From positions 1 to 49,701 of the forward strand of contig JAGAMB010000061.1 of assembly GCA_017624895.1 (NCBI GenBank): a stretch of 49,701 nt of DNA, in the 5' to 3' direction. The position numbers and the translations under genes were made by a program. Of this stretch, positions 28,765 to 36,408 are shown piece after piece; position 1 is the stretch's first letter, and each line of letters starts with the position of its first letter. The DNA is from Ruminococcus sp. GTDB taxonomy: Bacteria > Bacillota > Clostridia > Oscillospirales > Ruminococcaceae. The notes below the pieces were generated by a model. That model did no database searches, was not told where the DNA came from, and saw only the letters and a list, made by a program, of their open reading frames with translations.

Positions 28765-29808
28765 TTAGGGTGTAAAGCAGATATACTCGCTACTGCCGGC
28801 AGGTTTGAACAGCAGTACATCATAGCTGTTGTCTATGAAATCGGATACTACAAACAGTTCACCATATGACTTTTCATTGAAATATACCACTCCGAGATAT
28901 TTCTGCTCCGCGTATTGGATATTGTCTGAAATGGCGGTATCATTTGTTTTTTTATAAAGTATAGTATCGTATATGATGCCTGTCACTTCATCGGGATTAT
29001 CTGGGCTGATTTCAATCTCAACAGGAGCAATTACAGCTGTTGTAGGTAAACCGGGAGATGTCGCCCCTGTTGTCGGCTCGCTTTGTGTTGATCCGCCTGG
29101 ACTTTCTGTCATAGGTTTTGATGATGGCGGTCTGGTTGAATTAGGGTTTGTTATTGTGATTTCTGGTAATACGGCAGAGGATGGAGGGAGTGGAGGATTT
29201 GTGGTTGATGGCGGAGGAGAGTAGGTGGTCTGCACCACAGATGTTTCGATTGGCGCAGGCTCTGTTGTATTCTCGGATTGTTGAATTGATGTACTATCAG
29301 GCTTATCTGTTGTTGCATCTTCGGGGAATTCTGCCATTGTGCTTTGTATAGTTGTCTGCGGTTGGATTTCTGCTGTGACAGCAGCTGTGGGAGCTTCTGT
29401 ATGTATTTCGCTGATTTCTTCTGTAACAGGTGAAGTTTTTGTTTCAGCCGCCTTTTCTGTCTGTCTATCAGCCGCAGCAGTTGTATTCTGTGATGTGACT
29501 TTTGCGGCTGTTACAGCAGATGTAACGGTCTTCTTTTCCTCTTGGGTTGTGGTGGTATTGGCTTTGTTTTCGCTGTATACCGTGGTTTCTGTTGTGTCGG
29601 CAATATACTGTCCTGTAGGCGGAGTTCTGTCTGTGAGATTTTGCAATTGAGGATTATTCCATATCCCCACTCCTGCAATGATCGCGGCACAAAGCCCCGA
29701 TACTGCAAATGCTGTTCGTGTATATACCGCAGAACGGCGTTTTTTTGCAGCAATAATTTCATCGCCGCGGCGCATTATTTCTTCTGCGCTTTTTCTGTAT
29801 TTATCCAT
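28765..29808 (-). CDS. Membrane-anchored Thr/Pro-rich protein, probable ECF regulator
   Basis: A 347-aa protein. A short cytoplasmic N-terminus of ~30 basic residues (MDKYRKSAEEIMRRGDEIIA) is followed by one membrane helix (~31-50), an extracytoplasmic Thr/Ser/Pro/Glu-rich stalk of ~215 residues (TTYSPPPSTTNPPLPPSS), and a small C-terminal domain of ~75 residues (TGIIYDTILYKKTNDTAI to the end). It overlaps the sigma factor gene by 8 bases, the usual place for an anti-sigma factor. The cytoplasmic part is short and I recognise no known anti-sigma fold, so the role is inferred from context. Confidence 0.7.
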   Translation of the reverse strand: MDKYRKSAEEIMRRGDEIIAAKKRRSAVYTRTAFAVSGLCAAIIAGVGIWNNPQLQNLTDRTPPTGQYIADTTETTVYSENKANTTTTQEEKKTVTSAVTAAKVTSQNTTAAADRQTEKAAETKTSPVTEEISEIHTEAPTAAVTAEIQPQTTIQSTMAEFPEDATTDKPDSTSIQQSENTTEPAPIETSVVQTTYSPPPSTTNPPLPPSSAVLPEITITNPNSTRPPSSKPMTESPGGSTQSEPTTGATSPGLPTTAVIAPVEIEISPDNPDEVTGIIYDTILYKKTNDTAISDNIQYAEQKYLGVVYFNEKSYGELFVVSDFIDNSYDVLLFKPAGSSEYICFTP

Positions 29809-30346
29809 TCTGCTCCCCCTTTTCCAACTCAGCTTTAAGAGCTTTTTTTGCCCGATATAGCAAGTCTGAGAACTGCTTCGGGGATTTTCCCATAATTTGT
29901 GCTGTTTCCGAGTTGGTTAAATCCTCGAAATAGACCAGATACAGCACACGGGCATACTCTTTTTTTAAATTTCTGATAGCGCGATGAACACGGAGGTTTT
30001 CCTCATTTTGTATGTATTCTCTCTCTATATCAATTTTGTCAGAAATGTAGTAATAGTCCTCAATAGGCTCTGTTCTGCGCTTTCCGAGCTTTTTGATATA
30101 GCTGAGAGTGGTATTTCTGCCGATAGTATAAAGCCATGTCTTAAAAGAGTATTCGCTTTTATATTTAGGCTTGTTCACATACAGCTTTAGAAATGTTTCG
30201 TCGGCGGCTTCCTCTGCAATGTGAATATCATTTGTATAGCAGTTCAAAAACAGTACAAGGCCGTCCTTGAATTCTTTTACCAGCTCGACAAAACCCTCTT
30301 TGTCATCATTAAGGAAACGGAGGTAGCTACTTGCACCGTTATCCAT
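29801..30346 (-). CDS. ECF-type RNA polymerase sigma factor
   Basis: A 181-aa sigma-70 family protein. Region 2 is DIHIAEEAADETFLKLYVN...YSFKTWLYTIGRNTTLSYIKK and region 4 is LKKEYARVLYLVYFEDLTNSETAQIMGKSPKQFSDLLYRAKKALK. There is no N-terminal extension, so it is a group 4 (ECF) sigma. It lies between dockerin genes and is followed by its probable membrane regulator. A TATAAT-containing region upstream lies in the 119-bp repeat. It may link an extracellular signal to expression of surface or dockerin proteins; that link is speculative. Confidence 0.93.
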   Translation of the reverse strand: MDNGASSYLRFLNDDKEGFVELVKEFKDGLVLFLNCYTNDIHIAEEAADETFLKLYVNKPKYKSEYSFKTWLYTIGRNTTLSYIKKLGKRRTEPIEDYYYISDKIDIEREYIQNEENLRVHRAIRNLKKEYARVLYLVYFEDLTNSETAQIMGKSPKQFSDLLYRAKKALKAELEKGEQNG

Positions 30347-30380
30347 ATGATTCTCCTTTTGGCGGATTATCTTTGCTTTT

Positions 30381-30499
30381 ATATATTATACTGCTTTCAC
30401 CCCTCAAATCTCGCAGTAAAATTCCTGAAATTTACATATTTTTTTATTTTAACTTTGTATTTATTGGGCATTAGAAAAAAACGGCGGAAAATCCGCCGT
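30381..30499. repeat. 119-bp direct repeat, copy A (sigma promoter region)
   Basis: Aligns without gaps to 31979-32097 with only about six mismatches. On the minus strand it comprises a GGCGGATTTTCCGCC hairpin with a T-run and then, ~85 bp later, GTATAATATATA just upstream of the ECF sigma gene. Copy A therefore supplies the sigma gene promoter region. The dockerin 3 gene lies between the copies. Confidence 0.93.
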
Positions 30500-30575
30500 G
30501 AGATTGTCGAAAACCTGAATTTCGTACTGAAATTGCGAGCCCTATAGCAAATTCGTAGGGAAAGGCTGTGCCGTA
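30500..30575. repeat. Degenerate GTAGGG-family element
   Basis: AGATTGTCGAAAACCTGAAT and the following TGAAATTGCG closely match the spacer at 9913-9950. A worn palindrome (GCCCTATAGC...TTCGTAGGG) follows. The stretch 30575-30692 after it, behind dockerin gene 3, contains a GCACAAGCTATGTGC-type hairpin near 30658 and nothing else that I can name. Confidence 0.65.
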
Positions 30576-30692
30576 TTCATTATACAAAACACCTTTTTCT
30601 ACAGATAGACAGCGGATCAATTGAGCTGTCGTCTTTGTGTAATATTATGGCAACACCGCACAAGCTATGTGCGGTATTGCCTATGAAGAAAT

Positions 30693-31745
30693 TTATTCTA
30701 TCCCTGCAATTTTTTTCTGTATAGCAATAGCATCGTCGGCTGTTAATCCATCACCTGCATAGTCCGCGTTAAATTTGCCCTGATCGGATAATGCGTACTT
30801 GTCAGGATTGCCGATTGCCTGTAAAATCGCCGCCGCATCTGCCATTGTTGCGGATTTGTCGCAGTTTGCGTCGCCGTTGAGGTAGTCGATTTCTGATTCT
30901 AAAAAGTCAGCTTCACCCAAGGTCATAGAATCATTTGAAGCAGGAGCCGTTCCGACTATACGTGCATCATAGTTTTCAACGAAATACTTGAAGCATTGAA
31001 GTTGTTCAATAACCGTAATATTTTCGGCAAATTCCAATGTACCTTTTTCGTCAAGTGTTGCTCCATACTTTTCTTTAAGCATATCGTGGTCAACGGATTC
31101 GTATATTTCTTTTAAACGTTCATCCCTTATTTCAGTATGTTTCACACCATCTATCACACAGGGAATATACAATCTATTAAAAACTGTTAAATCAATAAAT
31201 TCCCTTGGCGAAAAAGCTGAACGAACAGATGATATTTCACATTTATCTTTAATAATTGCATAGGCTTTTTCCGCAATCATATAATTCAATTGATGGTTTT
31301 TCTCAACAAAACCAATGCCAATTCCGGAATACTTATCCAAGCCATCTTTACCTGCACTTAATTTAATTAAATCCCCATATCCTAATTCAGCTTTTATTTC
31401 ATTTACAAGTGCTTCAACTTCTTCATCATTTTGGGGAAGTGTCACTGAACTAAAAGAAATATAATCCGGATGTGAATGTTCTATGAAAAATCTGGGGCAA
31501 TTAAAGTCACCTGAATTTACAGACCATACATTTTCCAAATCCCAGTCAGAATCGGGGAATACATCAGCTACTAATTCAGTAATTTCGGGACTTGATGTGT
31601 ATTTTTCGTTGTAACTCTCGATACGTTTATTATATGATTCTGAACCCTCTGTATCCCCTACAAATATTGCAGAACCGGTCATTGCACCAAGGGTACTCAT
31701 AATAATTGCTGATGATAAAACAGCTGAAAATAATCTTTTTTTCAT
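30693..31745 (-). CDS. Secreted dockerin-containing protein 3
   Basis: A 350-aa protein: a signal peptide (MKKRLFSAVLSSAIIMSTLG), an unrecognised ~260-residue body (EVEALVNEIKAELGYGDLIK, ERLKEIYESVDHDMLKEKYG) and a dockerin whose last ~62 residues are identical in amino acids to those of dockerin protein 1, although the bodies differ. No catalytic motif is seen. It has its own promoter and lies between 119-bp direct repeats, so it was probably inserted or duplicated as a unit. AGGAGG precedes the ATG. Confidence 0.88.
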   Translation of the reverse strand: MKKRLFSAVLSSAIIMSTLGAMTGSAIFVGDTEGSESYNKRIESYNEKYTSSPEITELVADVFPDSDWDLENVWSVNSGDFNCPRFFIEHSHPDYISFSSVTLPQNDEEVEALVNEIKAELGYGDLIKLSAGKDGLDKYSGIGIGFVEKNHQLNYMIAEKAYAIIKDKCEISSVRSAFSPREFIDLTVFNRLYIPCVIDGVKHTEIRDERLKEIYESVDHDMLKEKYGATLDEKGTLEFAENITVIEQLQCFKYFVENYDARIVGTAPASNDSMTLGEADFLESEIDYLNGDANCDKSATMADAAAILQAIGNPDKYALSDQGKFNADYAGDGLTADDAIAIQKKIAGIE

Positions 31746-31846
31746 AATGATTCCTCCTTAATTTTTATATAAACTGTTATTCAAAAACACACTTCAAACC
31801 ATCGGTATCACCTTTCCCAGAATATAGAAAACTTTCCCTTGCATTA

Positions 31847-31875
31847 ATTATACCTTACATATATACTATTTTCAA
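31847..31875 (-). promoter_or_regulatory. Promoter of dockerin gene 3
   Basis: TTGAAA (31875-31870), 17-bp spacer, TATAAT (31852-31847); predicts a ~95-nt untranslated leader. Confidence 0.8.
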
Positions 31876-31978
31876 TTGTCATATTAGCCTAAATTATGCC
31901 TTGTTTTTAGTTATATTGCAAAATAATCGACTTGTGCTGATTATTTTTGTGCGCTCAGATTTTCCTGATTTTTCCTTC

Positions 31979-32097
31979 ATATATTATACTGCTTTTACCC
32001 CTCAAATCTCGCAGTAAAATTCCTGAAATTTACATATTTTTTTATTTTAACTTTATATTGATTGGACATTAGCAAAAAACGGCGGAAAATCCGCCGT
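31979..32097. repeat. 119-bp direct repeat, copy B (contains terminator)
   Basis: Second copy of the repeat at 30381-30499. Its ACGGCGGATTTTCCGCCGT hairpin with T-run (minus strand, 32097-32071) is the terminator of the coiled-coil gene ending at 32103. The promoter-like half (TATAATATATG on the minus strand) now faces dockerin gene 3 from ~230 bp upstream. Confidence 0.93.
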
Positions 32098-32102
32098 TTC
32101 AG

Positions 32103-32624
32103 TTACTTGATTTTATTTTCATTCAGCATTTTTGCAGCTGCATTTTTTGGTGTATCCTTTAAAGAGGGAGAATTTTTAAGAGTGTGCTGAATTTTCTCCT
32201 TTGTTCTCTTGATGTCAAGAAGTGATTTCTGATGTGAAGCCTCTGCATCGTTGAGCATCTGAGCAACGGAAAGAGCCGCAGTTTTCTGTACAGTTGCAGC
32301 CTGCTCCTGAGCGTTGCTGAGAATTTCCATAGCCTTTTTATTAGCCTCAGCGATAATATTCTCCTTGGATACGATAAGAGCAGCGCGCTCCTCAGCCTTG
32401 CGGATAGTACCCTCAGCATTTATTTTAGCTTCGTTAAGTATTCTCTGACAGTCAAATTCTATCTTCTTAGCCTCTTTCAGCTCGTGAGGGAGGTTAAGGC
32501 GGATATCGTTGATAAGCTCACGAAGACGCTCACCATCAACAATTTTTTTGTGTGTCATAAAGGGAACAGAGCCTGATTTGTCCAGAAGCTCGTCCATTTC
32601 CTCAAGAATTTCATCAATATTCAT
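32103..32624 (-). CDS. Coiled-coil protein, ATPase subunit b/H-like
   Basis: A 173-aa soluble protein, almost wholly helical: residues ~50-150 are a continuous heptad-rich coiled coil (EAKKIEFDCQRILNEAKINA, NAQEQAATVQKTAALSVAQM). Such proteins are often labelled ATPase because they resemble stalk subunits, but there is no nucleotide site or membrane helix. DivIVA-like scaffolding is another possibility. It follows coaD by 53 bp, a neighbourhood seen in related Clostridia. AAGGAGG lies upstream. Confidence 0.72.
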   Translation of the reverse strand: MNIDEILEEMDELLDKSGSVPFMTHKKIVDGERLRELINDIRLNLPHELKEAKKIEFDCQRILNEAKINAEGTIRKAEERAALIVSKENIIAEANKKAMEILSNAQEQAATVQKTAALSVAQMLNDAEASHQKSLLDIKRTKEKIQHTLKNSPSLKDTPKNAAAKMLNENKIK

Positions 32625-32677
32625 AATTATTTCCTCCTTGGCAGGGTAACTTGACCTGCACCATCATAGTTATATTC

Positions 32678-33169
32678 TTAATTTGATTTAACCAGTCTGC
32701 GTGTAATGTCATCAAGTATCGGTTCGGGGACAAAATGGCTTATATCGCCGCCAAAATATGCTATCTGCTTGACAACGCTGGAGCTGAGGTACATATTTTC
32801 TGCCGCCGTGGTGAGAAATACCGTTTCTGCTCCTGCGTAAAGCTTTTTATTGGCAAGTGCCATCTGGAACTCGTATTCAAAATCGCTCACAGCTCTCAAA
32901 CCCTTGACAATAGCCACAGCACCGACGGTTCTGACATAATCAGCAAGAAGCCCGTCCAGTATGTCGATTACAACATTGTCCAGATTATGAGTTACCGCCT
33001 CAATCATCAGCATACGCTCCGTAGCGGTAAAGCTTGGCTGACTTTTTCCGACATTTCGGGAAATAAGTACGATTACCTTATCGAAAAGCTTTGAAGCTCT
33101 CGTAATAATGTCGAGATGACCGAGAGTTATGGGATCAAAGCTTCCGGGGCATACAGCAATTCTTCTCAC
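32678..33169 (-). CDS. coaD: Phosphopantetheine adenylyltransferase
   Basis: A 163-aa nucleotidyltransferase that makes dephospho-CoA from 4'-phosphopantetheine and ATP. GSFDPITLGHLDII (HxGH-like site), a central KGLRAVSDFEYEFQMA and the LSSSVVKQIAYFGGDIS segment are typical. The start is GTG at 33169, overlapping the rsmD stop as GTGA, with AGGAGG upstream. Normal length. Confidence 0.97.
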   Translation of the reverse strand: MRRIAVCPGSFDPITLGHLDIITRASKLFDKVIVLISRNVGKSQPSFTATERMLMIEAVTHNLDNVVIDILDGLLADYVRTVGAVAIVKGLRAVSDFEYEFQMALANKKLYAGAETVFLTTAAENMYLSSSVVKQIAYFGGDISHFVPEPILDDITRRLVKSN

Positions 33170-33720
33170 AGCTCATCCTCCTCTGAGGGTTTTCTGAACA
33201 CAGCTACATTGATTTTTCCGTAGGTATACACCTTTTTCAGCGTCATACCTTCGGGAGCAGTAAGCTCCTCCGAACCCTTTTCAAACTCACATATTATGCA
33301 TCCGCCGTCACGCAGCTTTGCCGCCGCAAAGGGGAGAAGCTTGTGAATATGACCGTATCTGTATGGCGGATCAAGGAAGATTATGTCGAAAGTCTGGGCA
33401 GTAAGACGTATATAATCAAAGCTGTCACGGTTTATTACCTCGGCAAGCCTTGTGAGCTTGGTGTTTCGGAGATTTTCGTTTATACAGCGCAGGGATTTTG
33501 TGGAGTTGTCCACAAAAACAGCGTGAGCTGCACCTCTGCTGAGAGCTTCGATACCCAGCTGTCCGCTGCCTGCAAACAGGTCAAGAATATATGCGCCCTC
33601 CAACTCAAACTGAATTGAGGAAAAAACGCCCTCCTTGACTTTTTCGCCTGTTGGTCTTACGTCCATACCCTCCGGGGTAACAAGCTTACAGCCTCTTGCA
33701 GTACCTGTAATTACTCTCAT
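33166..33720 (-). CDS. rsmD: 16S rRNA (guanine966-N2)-methyltransferase
   Basis: A 184-aa Rossmann methyltransferase. MRVITGTARGCKLVTPEG...RPTGEKVKEGVFSSIQ is the family N-terminus, LDLFAGSGQLGIEALSRGA is the SAM site and FLDPPY the catalytic NPPY-type motif. I start it at the ATG at 33720 with GGAG ahead; a longer reading would run into a palindromic repeat. Its stop overlaps coaD. Confidence 0.95.
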   Translation of the reverse strand: MRVITGTARGCKLVTPEGMDVRPTGEKVKEGVFSSIQFELEGAYILDLFAGSGQLGIEALSRGAAHAVFVDNSTKSLRCINENLRNTKLTRLAEVINRDSFDYIRLTAQTFDIIFLDPPYRYGHIHKLLPFAAAKLRDGGCIICEFEKGSEELTAPEGMTLKKVYTYGKINVAVFRKPSEEDEL

Positions 33721-33748
33721 AAACGCTCCGATTTCTGCGGCATAGTAT

Positions 33749-33786
33749 GCCGCCGTCCGCATTTTACGGCAGCGGACGCCGTAATA
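33749..33786. repeat. GTAGGG-family palindromic repeat, diverged
   Basis: GCCGCCGTCCGCATTTTACGGC with AGCGGACGCCG: two interleaved inverted repeats resembling the GCGGACGCCG element at 8151. It lies in the rsmD untranslated leader. Confidence 0.6.
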
Positions 33787-33841
33787 TAACAATACATCGC
33801 AGACAAAAGCCGAAATAAAAGGTCTTTGCCTATACTTCTTT

Positions 33842-33870
33842 ATTATAACCGATTTTTTCTGATTTGTCTA
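33842..33870 (-). promoter_or_regulatory. Promoter of rsmD-coaD operon
   Basis: TAGACA (33870-33865), 17-bp spacer, TATAAT (33847-33842). Confidence 0.72.
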
Positions 33871-34009
33871 TATGATTTTCAAAAGATAGGTTATTTTGCA
33901 CAAATTTTTTTGTATTTTTATGTGCGATATTTCATATGCAAAGCATGGCTGCTTTAAAAACCTGCTCTGCATGAATTGACACTATATTGTAAAAACTTTC
34001 GTTTACAAA

Positions 34010-34045
34010 AGCTTATGGCTAACGGCTAAAAGCTGACGGCTAAAT
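34010..34045. repeat. Heptad repeat upstream of asnB
   Basis: GCTTATGGCTAACGGCTAAA then AGCTGACGGCTAAAT: five imperfect heptads in one orientation. The rest of the 408-bp rsmD-asnB gap holds the rsmD promoter, a TGTAAA/TTTACA inverted repeat at about 33989-34007 and a lone TATAAT at 34077 with no good -35; no convincing asnB promoter is seen. Confidence 0.75.
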
Positions 34046-34128
34046 AAAATGCACATATTTTCAATTTCCTACATATTATAATAGGGGGCAGAATATGTTC
34101 CATAAATTTTACGTATAAGGAGAACGAT

Positions 34129-35952
34129 ATGTGCGGAATTGCAGGAATGATAAGCTTCAGAGAGGATATGCGGGAGGAGGCGGCTGTATGCGGCCGTATG
34201 CAGAAAGCAATGCACAGGAGGGGACCTGACCAGCGCGGGATCTTTCTGAGCCGAAATGCAGCTTTTATCCATACGCGCCTTGCTGTTATCGACATTGACG
34301 GGGGCAGGCAGCCTATGTCCCTGAATGTAGGCGGAAGCAAATACACCATTGTCTACAACGGCGAGCTGTATAACACCGCCGAGCTTCGCCATGAGCTGGG
34401 AGAGGACGATTTTGAAACGGCATCTGATACAGAGGTAGTCCTCCGCGGATATATAAAATGGGGCGATGACTGTGTTAACCGATTTAACGGCATTTTTGCA
34501 TTTGCTGTTTATGATGAGAGGAGCCGCAGTCTGTTTCTGGCGCGTGACAGAATTGGCGTGAAGCCGCTGTTTTATTTCGAGGATAAAGATTGTCTTATAT
34601 TTGCTTCGGAAATATCGGCACTTCTTGAAAATCCTCGTATTCCCCGTGAGATTGACATAAACGGTGTATCGGAGCTGCTGCTTATGGCTCCCGGAAGAAC
34701 GGCAGGCTGCGGAATTATCAGCGGCGTCAGAGAGGTGGAAGCAGGCTGCTGCGGATATTTCACCGAGGAGGGCTTGAAGCTCCGCCGTTACTGGGAACTC
34801 CGTGCCGCCGAACATACAGAAAGCTTTGAGGAAACTGTGGAGCATACCCGTGAGCTTGTCCTCGATGCGATCCGCCGACAGCTTGTTTCGGATGTGCCTG
34901 TATGTACCTTTCTGTCGGGAGGACTTGATTCAAGCATAATTTCCTCAGTTGCCGCCTCGGAAATGCGCAGACAGGGAAAGATACTTGATACATTTTCCGT
35001 TGACTACAAGGATAACGAAAAATATTTCACCAAGTCCCATTTCCAGCCTGACAGCGATCCTGAATACATTAATATAATGGCGGAGTATATAGGCGGAAAT
35101 CACCATTGGACAGTAATTGACGTTCCTGAGCTTGTTGACGCTCTTGATGACGCAGTTGAGGCGAGAGGACTTCCCGGAATGGCAGATGTTGACGCATCGC
35201 TGCTGCTTTTCTGCCGTGAGATAAAAAAACACGGTACGGTTGCCCTTTCGGGGGAGTGTGCCGATGAGCTTTTTGGCGGATATCCGTGGTATCGTGACGA
35301 GGATATCCGTATGACCGATGGTTTTCCGTGGGCGCAGAGTACGGCATACCGCAAGGGATTTATCAGCGATGAGCTTGCAGAGAAGATCAATGCAGAGGAT
35401 TATGTATATTCTGCCTATCGAAAGACAGCGGATTCAGCGGATAAGCTTCCCTCAGACAGTCCCCTTGAAAGCCGTATGAGGGAAATGACGGCGCTGAATT
35501 TCTATTGGTTTATGCAGAATCTTCTTGAACGCAAGGACAGAATGTCTATGTACAGCGGACTTGAAGTGCGTGTGCCTTTCTGCGATTATCGTCTTGCGGA
35601 GTATCTGTATAATGTACCATGGGAATTTAAGGATTACCGCGGCAGAGAAAAGGGATTGCTCCGTGAAGCGATGAAAGACCGGCTGCCTGACCGTGTGCTT
35701 CACAGGAAGAAAAGCCCTTACCCCAAAACGCACAATCCGGCATTTCTTGACGCTGTGACTAAAAAGCTCCGTAATATCATATCACAGCCGACTCCTCTGA
35801 CTGATTTTGTGAAAAAGGAGGCTTTGGAGCAGCTTCTCACACACTCAGAGCATATCCCGTGGTATGGTCAGCTGATGAATTTACCTCAGACAATAGCCTA
35901 TTTCATACAGCTTGACTACTGGCTGAGAAGGTACAATATATGTCTTAAATAG
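34129..35952 (+). CDS. asnB: Asparagine synthase (glutamine-hydrolysing)
   Basis: A 607-aa class B enzyme. The N-terminal glutaminase domain begins MCGIAGMISF, with Cys2 as nucleophile; RRGPDQRGIF, TRLAVIDI and YNGELYN follow. The synthetase domain has the pyrophosphatase loop FLSGGLDSSIISS near residue 262, then ALSGECADELFGGYPWY and ERKDRMSMYSGLEVRVPF. Length is typical. AAGGAG lies 6 bases before the ATG. Monocistronic, with a terminator 30 bp after. Confidence 0.96.
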   Translation: MCGIAGMISFREDMREEAAVCGRMQKAMHRRGPDQRGIFLSRNAAFIHTRLAVIDIDGGRQPMSLNVGGSKYTIVYNGELYNTAELRHELGEDDFETASDTEVVLRGYIKWGDDCVNRFNGIFAFAVYDERSRSLFLARDRIGVKPLFYFEDKDCLIFASEISALLENPRIPREIDINGVSELLLMAPGRTAGCGIISGVREVEAGCCGYFTEEGLKLRRYWELRAAEHTESFEETVEHTRELVLDAIRRQLVSDVPVCTFLSGGLDSSIISSVAASEMRRQGKILDTFSVDYKDNEKYFTKSHFQPDSDPEYINIMAEYIGGNHHWTVIDVPELVDALDDAVEARGLPGMADVDASLLLFCREIKKHGTVALSGECADELFGGYPWYRDEDIRMTDGFPWAQSTAYRKGFISDELAEKINAEDYVYSAYRKTADSADKLPSDSPLESRMREMTALNFYWFMQNLLERKDRMSMYSGLEVRVPFCDYRLAEYLYNVPWEFKDYRGREKGLLREAMKDRLPDRVLHRKKSPYPKTHNPAFLDAVTKKLRNIISQPTPLTDFVKKEALEQLLTHSEHIPWYGQLMNLPQTIAYFIQLDYWLRRYNICLK

Positions 35953-35980
35953 CTATATATTGTTTATTATATATCTATAG

Positions 35981-36036
35981 AAAAAGGTTCCTGCGTTGAT
36001 TTTGTGTATTATGCACAATGCAAGAGCCTTTTTTTA
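35981..36036 (+). terminator. Terminator after asnB
   Basis: AAAAAGG at 35981 pairs with CCTTTTTTT at ~36027, with a further imperfect stem TCCTGCGTTG/CAATGCAAGA inside. Confidence 0.75.
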
Positions 36037-36099
36037 AAGTTAAAAATTTCACTATGGTTCATAAACTCAAAAAAATTTTAGGAAAATATCAAAAAAATG

Positions 36100-36128
36100 T
36101 TGCAGTTTCTTAATAATTATGTTATAAT
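36100..36128 (+). promoter_or_regulatory. Pilus operon promoter 1
   Basis: TTGCAG (36100-36105), 17-bp spacer ending TATGT, TATAAT (36123-36128). Confidence 0.78.
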
Positions 36129-36408
36129 AGTTGTATGATATTGTGGCACCGTATCGCACGACGATTGTCCTGTTACTGAGGTAAAAGAGGAATGTGAAAA
36201 AGCGTAGTAATCGCAATATTACCCCTTGTATATAATTTGGTTAATATTGATAAAAATAGAACGATTATTTATGTCAAAAACACAATTGAAAATCAATGAC
36301 TAATATGTTATAATAATTATATTAGGGTAGTGCGTATATATTGCCCCTTGCACACGGGAGTTCGTACACGGAAATCCGGTGCGTATCAAAATACACGGAG
36401 GTGGTTTC
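36129..36408 (+). other. Long untranslated leader of the pilus operon
   Basis: A 280-nt stretch from promoter 1 to the pilC ATG that contains promoter 2. The two parts look related: each follows GTTATAATA with a GTGGCACCGTATCG/GTAGTGCGTATAT-like segment and then AATATTACCCCTTGTATA or ATATTGCCCCTTGCACA. A GCAC...GGTGC hairpin is possible at about 36350-36382. No known riboswitch consensus is recognised. Confidence 0.5.
36286..36314 (+). promoter_or_regulatory. Pilus operon promoter 2
   Basis: TTGAAA (36286-36291), 17-bp spacer ending TATGT, TATAAT (36309-36314). Confidence 0.78.

Noticed and set aside
30381-32097. Insertion sequence or transposon around dockerin gene 3
   Set aside because: The 119-bp copies are direct, not inverted, contain a terminator and a promoter region, and no transposase or integrase frame lies between them.
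34069-34845. A 258-aa minus-strand frame opposite asnB
   Set aside because: It is antisense to a well-conserved enzyme domain and has no start signal; it is a shadow of asnB codon structure.
36129-36408. c-di-GMP riboswitch before the pilus operon
   Set aside because: Expected by analogy with other pilus operons, but the conserved bases of GEMM-I or c-di-GMP-II aptamers are not found.
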